DNA of 64,000 bases from Verrucosispora sioxanthis (GTDB taxonomy: Bacteria > Actinomycetota > Actinomycetes > Mycobacteriales > Micromonosporaceae), in contig NZ_SAIY01000001.1 in assembly GCF_010560025.1 (NCBI RefSeq), positions 992,001-1,056,000 of the forward strand, given 5' to 3'. Both the position numbers and the translations under genes were made by a program. Within the stretch, counting starts at the first letter, position 1; the number at the start of each line of letters is the position of its first letter. The notes under the pieces are model-generated. The model was given only the letters and a program-made list of their open reading frames with translations. It did not search any database and was not told where the DNA came from. Shown here piece after piece: positions 34,708-42,557 of this stretch.

Positions 34708-35463
34708 GTGCTGACCCTCGGCGTCGACCTCGCAGCGGCGGACAAGCGCACGGCGATGGCCACGGTCGAATGGCTGCCGGACCGCGCCATGGTGCGGGAC
34801 CTGGTCCTCGACGTCAGCGACGCTCGCATCGTCGAGGCCAGCGAGCACGCTGACAAGGTCGGACTGGACTGCCCGCTCGGCTGGCCGGAGCTTTTTGTCG
34901 CGCTCGTGCAGGCCCACCGCACCGGCCATGTCTCCGTTGCCGATGGTGACGCTGCCCAGTGGCGACGTCGCCTGGCTTACCGGCTGACGGACGAGGTGGT
35001 CCGCGAGGAGACCGGCATCGTCCCGCTGAGCGTGGCTGCGGACCGTATCGCTCATGCTGCCTTCCGCGGCGCCGGATTGCTGGCGATGCTCGCTGCTGCC
35101 GGGCACGACGTGGACCGTTGCGGCGACGGCCGGGTTGTGGAGGTGTACCCGGCGGCGGCCCTGTGCCGTTGGGGGTTGGCGTACCGCGGTTACAAGGGCC
35201 GGGGCCAGGATGTACGCCATGCCGACCTGGTGACCGCGCTTTGCCGCGCCGCGCCCTGGCTGGAGTTGGGTGCTTTCGACAGGCTGTGTCGGCGCAGCCA
35301 CGACGCGTTCGACTCGGTGATCGCGGCCTTGAACGCACGTGCGGTGGCGATCGGCCGGGCAGCCGAGCCGGACGACGAACAGCGGACGGTCGCACGTATC
35401 GAGGGCTGGATCGCGCTACCCACCGGTCCACTCAGCGACCTTCTCGATGGCGCAGAAGAATGA
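34708..35463 (+). CDS. DUF429 family protein (predicted RNase H-like nuclease)
   Basis: 251 residues. The N-terminal GVDLAAADKRTAMATVEW and VGLDCPLGWPELFV are the Asp-containing strands of the DUF429 RNase H-like fold. RLTDEVVREETG, VEVYPAAALCRWG, YKGRG and the C-terminal HDAFDSVIAALNARAVA complete the expected acidic active site (D6, D54 and the HDAFD aspartates). Activity is unproven for this family. Probably leaderless (see the hexamer upstream). It lies inside the segment bounded by the 144-bp repeats, on the strand opposite the lipoprotein pair. Confidence 0.8.
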   Translation: MLTLGVDLAAADKRTAMATVEWLPDRAMVRDLVLDVSDARIVEASEHADKVGLDCPLGWPELFVALVQAHRTGHVSVADGDAAQWRRRLAYRLTDEVVREETGIVPLSVAADRIAHAAFRGAGLLAMLAAAGHDVDRCGDGRVVEVYPAAALCRWGLAYRGYKGRGQDVRHADLVTALCRAAPWLELGAFDRLCRRSHDAFDSVIAALNARAVAIGRAAEPDDEQRTVARIEGWIALPTGPLSDLLDGAEE

Positions 35464-35476
35464 GCGGAGGGTGTTG

Positions 35477-35554
35477 ATGGCCTCGGGATTGAGCTGGCTG
35501 GACAGTTCCCGCGACGACCAGCAGCGCATGCGTGAGCTGCTCAAGCTGGGGTAG
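35477..35554 (+). pseudogene. Truncated 5' end of a DUF6361-like gene
   Basis: GGAGG precedes the ATG at 35477 by six bases, and the frame reads MASGLSWLDSSRDDQQRMRELLKLG before TAG. This resembles the start of DUF6361 proteins (xWLDxSxxxxxRMxExxxL), which are normally several hundred residues long. Directly after the stop begins an unrelated regulator fragment, so a deletion fused the start of one gene to the tail of another. Confidence 0.4.
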
Positions 35555-35559
35555 GCGGT

Positions 35560-36360
35560 CTTTCTCCGTCAGTACGCCGACGCCAGCTCAGTTCAGCGTG
35601 AACTGGCTGCCGCGATCGCCGAATCGGCCACGCTGATGGGCCAGCTGGTATGGGACGCCACGCAACGACACGACCACGCCGCCAGCGCCGCATACTTCGA
35701 CCAGGTGATCAACGCCGCGAAGGAAGCCCGCGATCCTGTCGCCGAAGCCAACGCGCTACTTCGCAAGAGCTACCTGGCGCTCTATGGCACCAAGCGGCCA
35801 ACCGCTGCCATCGCGTTGACCGCAAACGCCACTGAGGTGAGCCGCCGCACCCAGCCCTGTTACTTGCGGGCCTCGCCCAACTACACCGCGCCGAGGCACA
35901 CGCGATGCTCGGTCAGGTTCGGGACTGCGCTGAGGCCCTCGGAGTCGCGGAGGATTCCTTCGCCTCGGTGGGCCCGCAGGATCCTGCCTCCGTCCTCTAC
36001 TGTCCCAGCCACCACGCCCGACTCGCGGGCTCGTGCTGGTTGTCGTTGAACTCGTGCTGGTTGTCGTTGAACAGGTCGGCGGACGCTATCACGGCGTTGG
36101 AGAAAGCCCACCAACTGGTCGCCGCACGCCGCAAGTCGACAGCCGTCGTCCTCGGTAACCTCACCCTCGCCAACATCCGTCATCGCGACCTCGATACAGC
36201 CACCTCTTACCTGCATCAAGCCATCAGCGTCATTGAGCGGACCCGCGCGGGAGGCGGCCTGAACCTCGCCTTCGCCGCAGCCCGCGAACTGCGGCCCTGG
36301 AGCGATCGGCCTGCGGTCCAGGATGTCAACGAACGCCTCCTCACCCTCATGACTCCATAG
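35560..36360 (+). pseudogene. C-terminal TPR part of an XRE-family regulator, frameshifted
   Basis: From about 35564 the frame reads FLRQYADASSVQRELAAAIAESATLMGQLVWDATQRHDHAASAAYFDQVINAAKEA. It continues after a shift near 35850 as ALLLAGLAQLHRAEAHAMLGQVRDCAEALGVAEDSFASV... to LLTLMTP. These are TPR repeats of large actinobacterial regulators; the helix-turn-helix half is missing. The frame change, the absent N-terminus and a 21-bp tandem duplication all point to decay. It is followed 10 bases later by the cyclo-ligase-like gene, a pairing seen elsewhere in actinomycetes. Confidence 0.65.
36030..36071 (+). repeat. 21-bp tandem duplication
   Basis: The 21-base unit ctcgtgctggttgtcgttga+a is repeated exactly (36030-36050 and 36051-36071). 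It adds seven residues (SCWLSLN twice) in frame within the regulator remnant, a slippage event. Confidence 0.9.
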
Positions 36361-36370
36361 GAGCAACATC

Positions 36371-37081
36371 GTGACAAGCACCGACGACGCCAAGCAGGCC
36401 GTTCGCCGACGCGTCTGGGATCTCCTCGAACGCGCAGGCATGGCACCGCCAGGGGTGCATGGCCACATTCCTGACTTCACCGGCAAGGACGACGCCGCAG
36501 CCAGGCTCGCGGACCTGGATGTCTGGAAGAAGGCAAGGGTCATCAAGTGCAACCCCGACCGGGCCCAGTTGCCTGTCCGGGTGCGCACCCTCCACGAGGG
36601 CAAGCTGCTCTACATGGCGGTCCCGCGACTCGCCACCGAAGCCTTTCTACCTGCTCGACCCGGCGGTGCTGACAGTCCCGTTCGAGACTGCCGCCACGAG
36701 CAAAGGCGCGCCCGAGATCGCCCCCCCCCCACGGTCGGCCCCGACGAAATGCGGCCGGTAGATATGATCGTGTGCGGCAGCGTCGCGATCAGCCGACGCA
36801 ACGGCGTATGGGTTGGCAAGGGCACCGGCTACTCCGACCTGGAGATCGCGCTCCTGACCGAGGCCGGATTAGTGACCCGGGACACCGCCATAGCCACCAC
36901 CGTCCACCAGAGCCAGCTCCTTGACGAGGAACTTCCGGACGCCGATCACGACTTCAGCGTCGACTATGCGATCACTCCCGAAGAGGTCGTTGCCTGCGCA
37001 CCTGACCAGGCGCGACCGTCCGGCATCGTCAGGGGGAACCTTCGCCCCGATCAGCTCGACAACATCCCAGCCCTGCGTTGA
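36371..37081 (+). pseudogene. 5-formyltetrahydrofolate cyclo-ligase-like gene with two compensating frameshifts
   Basis: The ends read as a cyclo-ligase-family protein (VRRRVWDLLERAGMA, RVRTLHEGKLLYMAVPRL; then MRPVDMIVCGSVAISRRNGVWVGKGTGYSDLEIALL and HDFSVDYAIT). Between about 36640 and 36722 the open frame is wrong. The family sequence KPFYLLDPAVLTVPFETAATSKGAPEI is found in the next frame, and the original frame returns in a run of ten C. About 30 residues of the core are thus scrambled, so the product is probably inactive. GTG start with GGAG seven bases upstream. A sequencing error in the C-run cannot be excluded, but the first shift is not in a homopolymer. Confidence 0.65.
36721..36730. 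repeat. C10 homopolymer inside the cyclo-ligase-like gene
   Basis: Ten consecutive C residues at the point where the reading frame returns. Slippage here would toggle the frame. Confidence 0.9.
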
Positions 37082-37130
37082 TCAAGCTCCGACCGATCCG
37101 CTGTCGTACCCGCGTCCACCGTTAGCCGAT

Positions 37131-37274
37131 CCGGTCCAACGGCTCCCGAGCACCCACCGAGCTACCAGCCACCACCGGCGTACGCGAAAAAGGCCCCGAC
37201 CGGCAGAGCTCTACCAGGTCAGGGCCTTGCTCGTTGGTGCGCCGCCAGGGACTCGAACCCCGAACCCGCGGATT
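37131..37274. repeat. 144-bp direct repeat, copy 2 (overlaps intact tRNA-Lys)
   Basis: The partner of 32710-32853. Here the sequence continues into a complete tRNA gene, so this is the reconstituted target copy. It contains the tRNA 3' half and the terminator. Confidence 0.9.
37190..37228 (-). terminator. Terminator of tRNA-Lys
   Basis: AAGGCCCCGACC (37190-37201) and GGTCAGGGCCTT (37217-37228) form a 12-bp stem with one mismatch just downstream of the tRNA on its strand. It continues in minus-strand T residues (AAAAA at 37187-37191 on the plus strand), as expected of a rho-independent terminator. Confidence 0.75.
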
Positions 37275-37310
37275 AAGAGTCCGCTGCTCTGCCAGTTGAG
37301 CTAGCGGCGC
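37235..37310 (-). tRNA. tRNA-Lys (anticodon CTT)
   Basis: 76 bases on the minus strand with the acceptor stem GCGCCGC/GCGGCGC, D-arm AGCTCAACTGGCAGAGC, anticodon stem GCGGA/TCCGC around CTCTTAA, T-arm with GTTCGAGTC, discriminator A and encoded CCA. All stems pair. Its 3' half is the target and source of the att-like repeats in this window. Confidence 0.96.
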
Positions 37311-37497
37311 TCGCTGACAACGGGGGAAACACTAGCACGCGGCCCGAACCGGGTTCCAATCCGATCCCGGGCTCACCCCTTCGGTCGAGCTTATCGGACA
37401 TTAGCCAAAAATCCCTCGCAAAGTGTGGGACCGGGGTGATGCCGGGCGGCAGCGGTACGGCACGATGTCCGCCAGGTGCGCAACGGCAGGGGTGGGG

Positions 37498-38751
37498 ATG
37501 GGCAGGTTCGCGCGGACCGGGGCGCTGTTGGGCGGCTTGGGGCTGGTGGCGTCGCTGGCATTGTCGGGCTGCGGCGAGGAACGTGCGGTGGCCGAGTTCG
37601 TACCCGGTCAGACACCCGGTGCGACCGGCACCGCGACGCCGGGCACACCGGAGGTGCCGAGTGGTCCGCCGCTGACGGTGAGCCCGGCCGACGGGTCGAA
37701 GAACCGGCCGGTCAGCGTGGAGATCGGCGCGAAGCTGCCGGACGGCGGCGAAGTGTCGCAGGTCACCCTCAAGACCAAGGACGGCAAGACGGTCAAGGGC
37801 AGACTGCGTACGGACGGGTCGTCATGGGTGCCGTCGGCTCCGCTGAAGTGGTCCACCCGTTACACCGCCACCGTCTCCGCGAAGGGGCCGGACGGCGCGG
37901 TGAGCGAGGGCACCAGCACGTTCACCACGATGGCCAAGCCGGGTTCGATGATCACCTCCGGGTTGTACCTGTTCGACGACCGGACGTACGGGGTGGCGAT
38001 GCCGGTGGTGGCGGAGTTCCACCCGGGCATCCCGGCCAAGGACCGGGCGAAGGTGCAGAAGCGGATGTTCGTGCAGACCGACCCGCCGCAGCCGGGTGCC
38101 TGGCACTGGGTGAGCAACGGCACGCAGGCGTACTACCGGGCACCGGAGTACTGGAAGGCCGGTACCAAGCTGACCGTACGCATCGCCCTGGCCGGCATCC
38201 CGCTGAGCAACGGCAGGTACGGCAACGTCGACCGCAGCGCCACCGCGAAGATCGGCTCGGCCTTCGAGATGAAGGTGACCAACTCGGACAAGCAGATGCG
38301 GGTGTACGAGGACGGGCAGCTGGTCAAGACGTTGCCGGTCAGCCTGGGTAAGAAGAAGACCCCCTCGTCCAGCGGCACGCTCGTGGTGATGGAGAAGAAG
38401 GAAGCGACAGTCTTCGACACGATGGACGACCCCGATCCGGAGAACCGGTACGTCACCGACATCGAGTTCGCCCAGCGGCTCACCTGGGGCGGCGAGTACA
38501 TCCACGCGGCACCCTGGTCGGAGAACGTCCAGGGGCGGCAGAATGTCTCCCACGGCTGCGTGAACGTCTCGATGGCGAACGCCCGCTGGCTCTTCCAACG
38601 CACGAAGATCGGTGATCCGATCACCATCACCGGCACCGAACGCAAGCTGGCGGCGGGCAACGGGTGGACGGCATGGAACCTGAGCTGGTCGGAGTTCGTC
38701 AAGGGCAGTGCGCTGCCGGTTCCGGACGGTGGTGCCGGTCCGGCCGTGTGA
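37498..38751 (+). CDS. Lipoprotein L,D-transpeptidase (first of tandem pair)
   Basis: A 417-residue YkuD-family enzyme of the Ldt type with N-terminal Ig-like domains. Lipobox ALSGC anchors Cys25. Two immunoglobulin-like regions (about 60-150 and 155-260) precede the catalytic domain, whose motif is HAAPWSE...VSHGCVNVS with nucleophile C354. It makes 3-3 cross-links between diaminopimelate residues in peptidoglycan. The ATG at 37498 has AGGGG five bases upstream; longer readings add no signal sequence. The following gene is a paralogue with the same architecture. Confidence 0.9.
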   Translation: MGRFARTGALLGGLGLVASLALSGCGEERAVAEFVPGQTPGATGTATPGTPEVPSGPPLTVSPADGSKNRPVSVEIGAKLPDGGEVSQVTLKTKDGKTVKGRLRTDGSSWVPSAPLKWSTRYTATVSAKGPDGAVSEGTSTFTTMAKPGSMITSGLYLFDDRTYGVAMPVVAEFHPGIPAKDRAKVQKRMFVQTDPPQPGAWHWVSNGTQAYYRAPEYWKAGTKLTVRIALAGIPLSNGRYGNVDRSATAKIGSAFEMKVTNSDKQMRVYEDGQLVKTLPVSLGKKKTPSSSGTLVVMEKKEATVFDTMDDPDPENRYVTDIEFAQRLTWGGEYIHAAPWSENVQGRQNVSHGCVNVSMANARWLFQRTKIGDPITITGTERKLAAGNGWTAWNLSWSEFVKGSALPVPDGGAGPAV

Positions 38752-38876
38752 CCGGACGAAATATGTAACTATCCGGACATCCCGCTCCACGTGTTTCGGT
38801 TCACTGGGCGCAACGGGTACGTGAACTGGTGCGTCAGTGATGTGGACGGGACACGGACCACGACTGTGAGGACACC

Positions 38877-40145
38877 ATGCGGATTCGGGACCAGCGCAAC
38901 CGGAGGCGGGGGGTGCTCGCCGCGGGCCTGCTCGTCGTGACGTTGGCACTGACCTCCGCCTGCACCGGCGGTAAGGGCGGCGACAAGGGGCCGGGTTGGC
39001 AGGACGGTGCCGACCAGCCGGCCGCGAAGGCGTCGGTGAGCATCAGCGAGCCGGCGGCGGACGCCAAGGACGTGCCGGCGTCGGCGGCGATCGCCTTCGC
39101 CGCCGAGCAGGCCGAGGACGTCACGGTCGAGCTGACCGACGCCGAGGGCGAGTCGGTCGAGGGCGAGCTCGCCGCCGACGGCCGCAGTTGGCTGCCGGCG
39201 GGGGCGTTGACCTACGGCGCGTCGTACACCGTCACCGTCACGGCGACCGGCGACGACGGCCTGCCGGCGACGGCGACCAGCGCCTTCACGGTGATGGAGA
39301 AGCCGGAGAAGCAGGTACGCATCAGCAGTTTCCTCGGCGACGACCAGACGGTCGGGGTGGCCATGCCGCTGATCGTCAAGTTCGGCCGGGACATTCCGGA
39401 GAAGTACCGCGCCGACCTGCAACGCCGGATGACGGTGACCTCGGAGCCGGCCCAGGAGGGCATCTGGCACTGGGTGAGCCCCACCGAGATCCGCTACCGG
39501 CCGAAGGAGTTCTGGCAGGCCGGCAGCAAGGTGTCGTACCGGGTGCAGGCCGGCGGGCTGCCGCTTGGCGACGGCTGGTACGGCCGGGCCGACCTGACCG
39601 TCGACATCGCCATCGGACCGAAGCTGCTGATGACGGTGGACAACCGGACCAAGCGGATGACCGTCACCAAGAACGGCGAGAAGATCAAGACCATTCCGGT
39701 GAGCCTGGGCAAGAAGAGCACCCCGTCCTCCAGCGGCACGATGGTGGTGATGGAGAAGCTGCGCAAGACGGTCTTCGACACCTACGACGAATTGGGCCCC
39801 GAGGAGGGGTACCGGACGAAGATCGACTACGCGCAGCGGCTCACCTGGGGTGGCGAGTTCATCCACGCGGCACCCTGGTCGGAGGGGCAGCAGGGCACGA
39901 CGAACGTCTCGCACGGCTGCGTGAACGTCTCGATGGCCAACGGCGCCTGGCTGTTCAAGAACACGAAGGTCGGTGACCCGATCGTCGTCAAGGGCACCGA
40001 ACGCAAGCTCCAGCTCGGCAACGGCTGGACGGACTGGAACGTCAGCTGGGAGGAGTACGTCAAGGGCAGCGCCCTGCCGTACGAGCCGGCAGCCAACGAC
40101 GAGACCGACCCGGACGTCGACGCGAGCGAGGCCCCTGGCGCCTGA
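38877..40145 (+). CDS. Lipoprotein L,D-transpeptidase (second of tandem pair)
   Basis: 422 residues. Lipobox LTSAC gives Cys29. Ig-like domains and a YkuD domain follow, with HAAPWSE...VSHGCVNVSMAN and nucleophile C348. It matches the preceding protein closely over the catalytic half (PSSSGT-VVMEK, QRLTWGGE-IHAAPWSE, GTERKL), so it arose by tandem duplication. A 125-base gap containing its own likely promoter separates them. GAGG five bases before the ATG. The acidic C-terminal tail (NDETDPDVDASE) differs from the first copy. Confidence 0.91.
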   Translation: MRIRDQRNRRRGVLAAGLLVVTLALTSACTGGKGGDKGPGWQDGADQPAAKASVSISEPAADAKDVPASAAIAFAAEQAEDVTVELTDAEGESVEGELAADGRSWLPAGALTYGASYTVTVTATGDDGLPATATSAFTVMEKPEKQVRISSFLGDDQTVGVAMPLIVKFGRDIPEKYRADLQRRMTVTSEPAQEGIWHWVSPTEIRYRPKEFWQAGSKVSYRVQAGGLPLGDGWYGRADLTVDIAIGPKLLMTVDNRTKRMTVTKNGEKIKTIPVSLGKKSTPSSSGTMVVMEKLRKTVFDTYDELGPEEGYRTKIDYAQRLTWGGEFIHAAPWSEGQQGTTNVSHGCVNVSMANGAWLFKNTKVGDPIVVKGTERKLQLGNGWTDWNVSWEEYVKGSALPYEPAANDETDPDVDASEAPGA

Positions 40146-40273
40146 CCCGCACGCCGGCACCGGTGCCACGACATGCCGCAACCTGCGGCCTCCGTCGGTG
40201 GGCATACCGCGTCATGCCGCAACCGGGGGCGGCTGCTCCCCGCAGCGGACCGACTGCCGGTCACCCCGAAAGC

Positions 40274-40303
40274 GTCAGGCCCCCTCCGTGGAGGGGGCCT
40301 GAC
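40274..40303. terminator. Perfect 13-bp hairpin, tRNA-His terminator
   Basis: GTCAGGCCCCCTC (40274-40286), loop CGTG, GAGGGGGCCTGAC (40291-40303). It lies immediately downstream of tRNA-His on the minus strand and 128 bases after the L,D-transpeptidase stop on the plus strand, so it may serve both. Confidence 0.8.
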
Positions 40304-40306
40304 CGG

Positions 40307-40383
40307 TGGGGTGACTGATGGGAATTGAACCCACGACAACCGGGACCACAACCCGGTGCTCTGCCAACTGAGCTACAGCCACC
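40307..40383 (-). tRNA. tRNA-His (anticodon GTG)
   Basis: Minus strand. Acceptor GTGGCTG/CAGTCAC, D-arm AGCTCAGTTGGCAGAGC, anticodon stem CCGGG/CCCGG around TTGTGGT, T-loop TTCAATT and encoded CCA. The extra 5' G (40383) faces discriminator C, the identity mark of tRNA-His. Confidence 0.96.
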
Positions 40384-40505
40384 ATGCCGCCGCGCCCGGT
40401 CGATCGCCAGGGGCGGGTGCGGTGAAATCATACCCCCACCACGGCCGACCCCGTCCAGCGGGTTGCCGCCCGGGCCGCGAGGGCGCGCCGCGGCAGTCCG
40501 GGGCG

Positions 40506-41096
40506 TCAGAGTTCGCCGGCGATCGCCTTGGCGCTCTCCACGTCCGGCCCGGGCAGGGGCACGAAGATGGTGCGCCGGTAGTACTCCAGCTCGCGGATGC
40601 TCTCCCGGATGTCGGCCAGGGCCCGGTGCGCCAGGCCCTTCTGTGGCTGACCGAAGTACACGCGGGGATACCAGCGGCGGCACAGTTCCTTGATCGAGGA
40701 GACGTCGATCATCCGGTAGTGCAGGTGGGCGTCGAGGCGGGGCATGTCCCGGGCGATGAAGCCACGGTCGGTGGCGATCGAGTTGCCACACAGCGGGGCG
40801 ATGCGCGGATCCTTGACGTGGCGGGTGACGTAGTCGAGCACCCGCTCCTCCGCCTCGGCGAGGGTGATGGTGGAGCGACGTACCTCGTCGGTCAGCCCCG
40901 ACTTGCCGTGCATCGTCCGGACGATCTCGGGCATCGCGTCCAGCGCGGCGTCGTCAGCGTGGATCACCACGTCGACGCCCTCACCGAGCACGTTGAGGTC
41001 GGGGTCGGTGACCAACGCGGCGACCTCGATCAGTTTGTCACCACCGAGGTCAAGCCCGGTCATCTCACAGTCGATCCAGACGAGAAGATCAGCCAC
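40506..41096 (-). CDS. orn: Oligoribonuclease
   Basis: A 196-residue DEDDh exonuclease. [10 protein letters not shown] supplies the first Asp/Glu, [10 protein letters not shown] and the [10 protein letters not shown] segment supply the remaining Asp and the catalytic His. Length and sequence fit Orn, which degrades 2-5 nt RNA, including pGpG from c-di-GMP turnover. The GTG at 41096 is the start; no clear ribosome site precedes it. It is divergent from the GT87-like gene at 41170, with only 73 bases between. Confidence 0.95.
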   Translation of the reverse strand: MADLLVWIDCEMTGLDLGGDKLIEVAALVTDPDLNVLGEGVDVVIHADDAALDAMPEIVRTMHGKSGLTDEVRRSTITLAEAEERVLDYVTRHVKDPRIAPLCGNSIATDRGFIARDMPRLDAHLHYRMIDVSSIKELCRRWYPRVYFGQPQKGLAHRALADIRESIRELEYYRRTIFVPLPGPDVESAKAIAGEL

Positions 41097-41156
41097 CGGG
41101 ACAGCCTACGCGCAGGCCAAGTCTCGTGGCTCCGCGCCGTCACGGTCACCGACCGC

Positions 41157-41162
41157 TAGGGT
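41157..41162 (+). promoter_or_regulatory. -10 hexamer TAGGGT, likely leaderless start
   Basis: TAGGGT ends seven bases before the GTG at 41170, and no Shine-Dalgarno sequence is present. Confidence 0.45.
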
Positions 41163-41169
41163 CTTCCCC

Positions 41170-42465
41170 GTGCCCGCCGAACCCGCCACACCACCCTGCG
41201 TCGACCTGGACGACCCGGGCAGCCGTACGGCCCGCCGGGTCGTCGGAGCACTGGCGTTGGCGGCGGTGCTCCCGGCTCTCTACCTGCCGGGACGCACCCA
41301 CGACTTCTTCGACCTGAAGATCTACATGGCGGCCATGGACTGGTGGGCCGCCGGCAACCCGCTGTACGACTACGCGCAGCCGGACCGGGTGCAGGGTGAG
41401 TTGTTCTTCACCTATCCGCCGTTCGCCGCGCTGATCCTGCTGCCGTTCTCCTGGTTGAAGCTGGGCGCCACCGTAGCGATCTTCACCGGGTTGACCCTGC
41501 TCGGCGTGGTGGTCACCACGAAGTGGCTGCTCGATCCGGTGATCCGTCGGCACCGGCTACCTCACCTGTTCACCCTGGTGGTGGGCGTACTGTTCGTGCT
41601 CGGCGTGGAGAGCACCCGGGAGACGATCACCTTCGGGCAGATCAACATGCTGCTGGTGGTGCTGATCCTGGCCGACCTGCTGTTCGCCGTACCCCGCGAC
41701 AGCCGCTGGGCCGGGGTGGGCATCGGGTTGGCGGCGGCGCTCAAGCTGTTCCCGGCCATCTTCGTGATCTACCTGCTGGCCACCCGGCGGTGGCGGGCGG
41801 CGGTGGTGGCCGGGGCGACCGCGGCCGGGGCGACCCTGCTCGCCGCGGCGGTGGCGCCCGGTGATTCATGGCGGTTCTGGACGCACGAGCTCTGGGCCAC
41901 GGACCGGGTCGGCCGCACCGACTACACCGGCAACCAGTCGCTGTTCGGGCTGCTGAGCCGGCTGATCGCCCCAGAGGAGCCGAACCGGCTGCTCTGGCTG
42001 CTGCTGGTCGCGGTGGTCAGCGGGTACGGGTTGTGGCGGGCGGTGCGGGCGTCGCAGGCCGGGGACGCGCTGACCGGCCTGACGCTGACCGGCCTGGTGG
42101 CGGCGCTGATCAGCCCCATCACCTGGACACACCACATCTACTGGTTCATCCCGGCGGTGATGATCCTCGCCGACGCCGCCCTGGGCACCGACCCGCGCAC
42201 CGTCGCGGGAGCCCGCCGACGCCGCCGGCTGGTGATCCTCGCCGTCAGCGTCACCTCGGTCATCGTGTACGGGGTGGTGTCCTTCTACGACTGGGGAATC
42301 ACTCCGTCGCCCACCGGCAGCCCGTGGGAGTTCGTGCTTCGCAACGCGTACGTCTGGCTCTGCCTGGTGCTGCTCGTCGTCCTACCTGTGCGCGGCGGCG
42401 CCCGCTTGCCGAGTCGCCAGCCGACAAAGTCGGACACTCTTCCCGAGACTCCGATTACTCGGTAA
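41170..42465 (+). CDS. GT87-like polyprenol-phosphate-mannose-dependent mannosyltransferase (DUF2029)
   Basis: A 431-residue polytopic GT-C enzyme with about ten membrane helices. The first loop has the typical DFFDLKIYMAAMDWWAAGNPLYDYA (with acidic D near residue 45) and FTYPPFAALILLPF. ITFGQINMLLVVLI, GIGLAAALKLFPAIF, NQSLFGLLSR and SPITWTHHIYWF are DUF2029 family marks. Members such as PimE relatives add mannose from polyprenyl-phosphate-mannose to lipoglycans or glycolipids outside the membrane. GTG start, probably leaderless. It stands alone between orn and a convergent membrane-protein gene. Confidence 0.87.
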   Translation: MPAEPATPPCVDLDDPGSRTARRVVGALALAAVLPALYLPGRTHDFFDLKIYMAAMDWWAAGNPLYDYAQPDRVQGELFFTYPPFAALILLPFSWLKLGATVAIFTGLTLLGVVVTTKWLLDPVIRRHRLPHLFTLVVGVLFVLGVESTRETITFGQINMLLVVLILADLLFAVPRDSRWAGVGIGLAAALKLFPAIFVIYLLATRRWRAAVVAGATAAGATLLAAAVAPGDSWRFWTHELWATDRVGRTDYTGNQSLFGLLSRLIAPEEPNRLLWLLLVAVVSGYGLWRAVRASQAGDALTGLTLTGLVAALISPITWTHHIYWFIPAVMILADAALGTDPRTVAGARRRRRLVILAVSVTSVIVYGVVSFYDWGITPSPTGSPWEFVLRNAYVWLCLVLLVVLPVRGGARLPSRQPTKSDTLPETPITR

Positions 42466-42514
42466 TCTGCCCCAGGGTCAGAAAACCCCACGAACACCGA
42501 TATCCCCCGGTGAA

Positions 42515-42551
42515 GGGCGGCCCTCCGCGTCGGCAGCACGGAGGGCCGCCC
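42515..42551. terminator. Perfect 13-bp hairpin between convergent genes
   Basis: GGGCGGCCCTCCG (42515-42527) pairs perfectly with CGGAGGGCCGCCC (42539-42551) across an 11-base loop, placed between two converging genes. Confidence 0.8.
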
Positions 42552-42557
42552 GCCCCA

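Noticed and set aside
36030..36071. CRISPR-like repeat
   Set aside because: Only two abutting 21-bp units with no spacers; a tandem duplication. No other regularly spaced repeats occur in the window.
42515..42551. Perfect 13-bp inverted repeat as a possible regulatory RNA
   Set aside because: Its place between converging genes makes it an ordinary bidirectional terminator.
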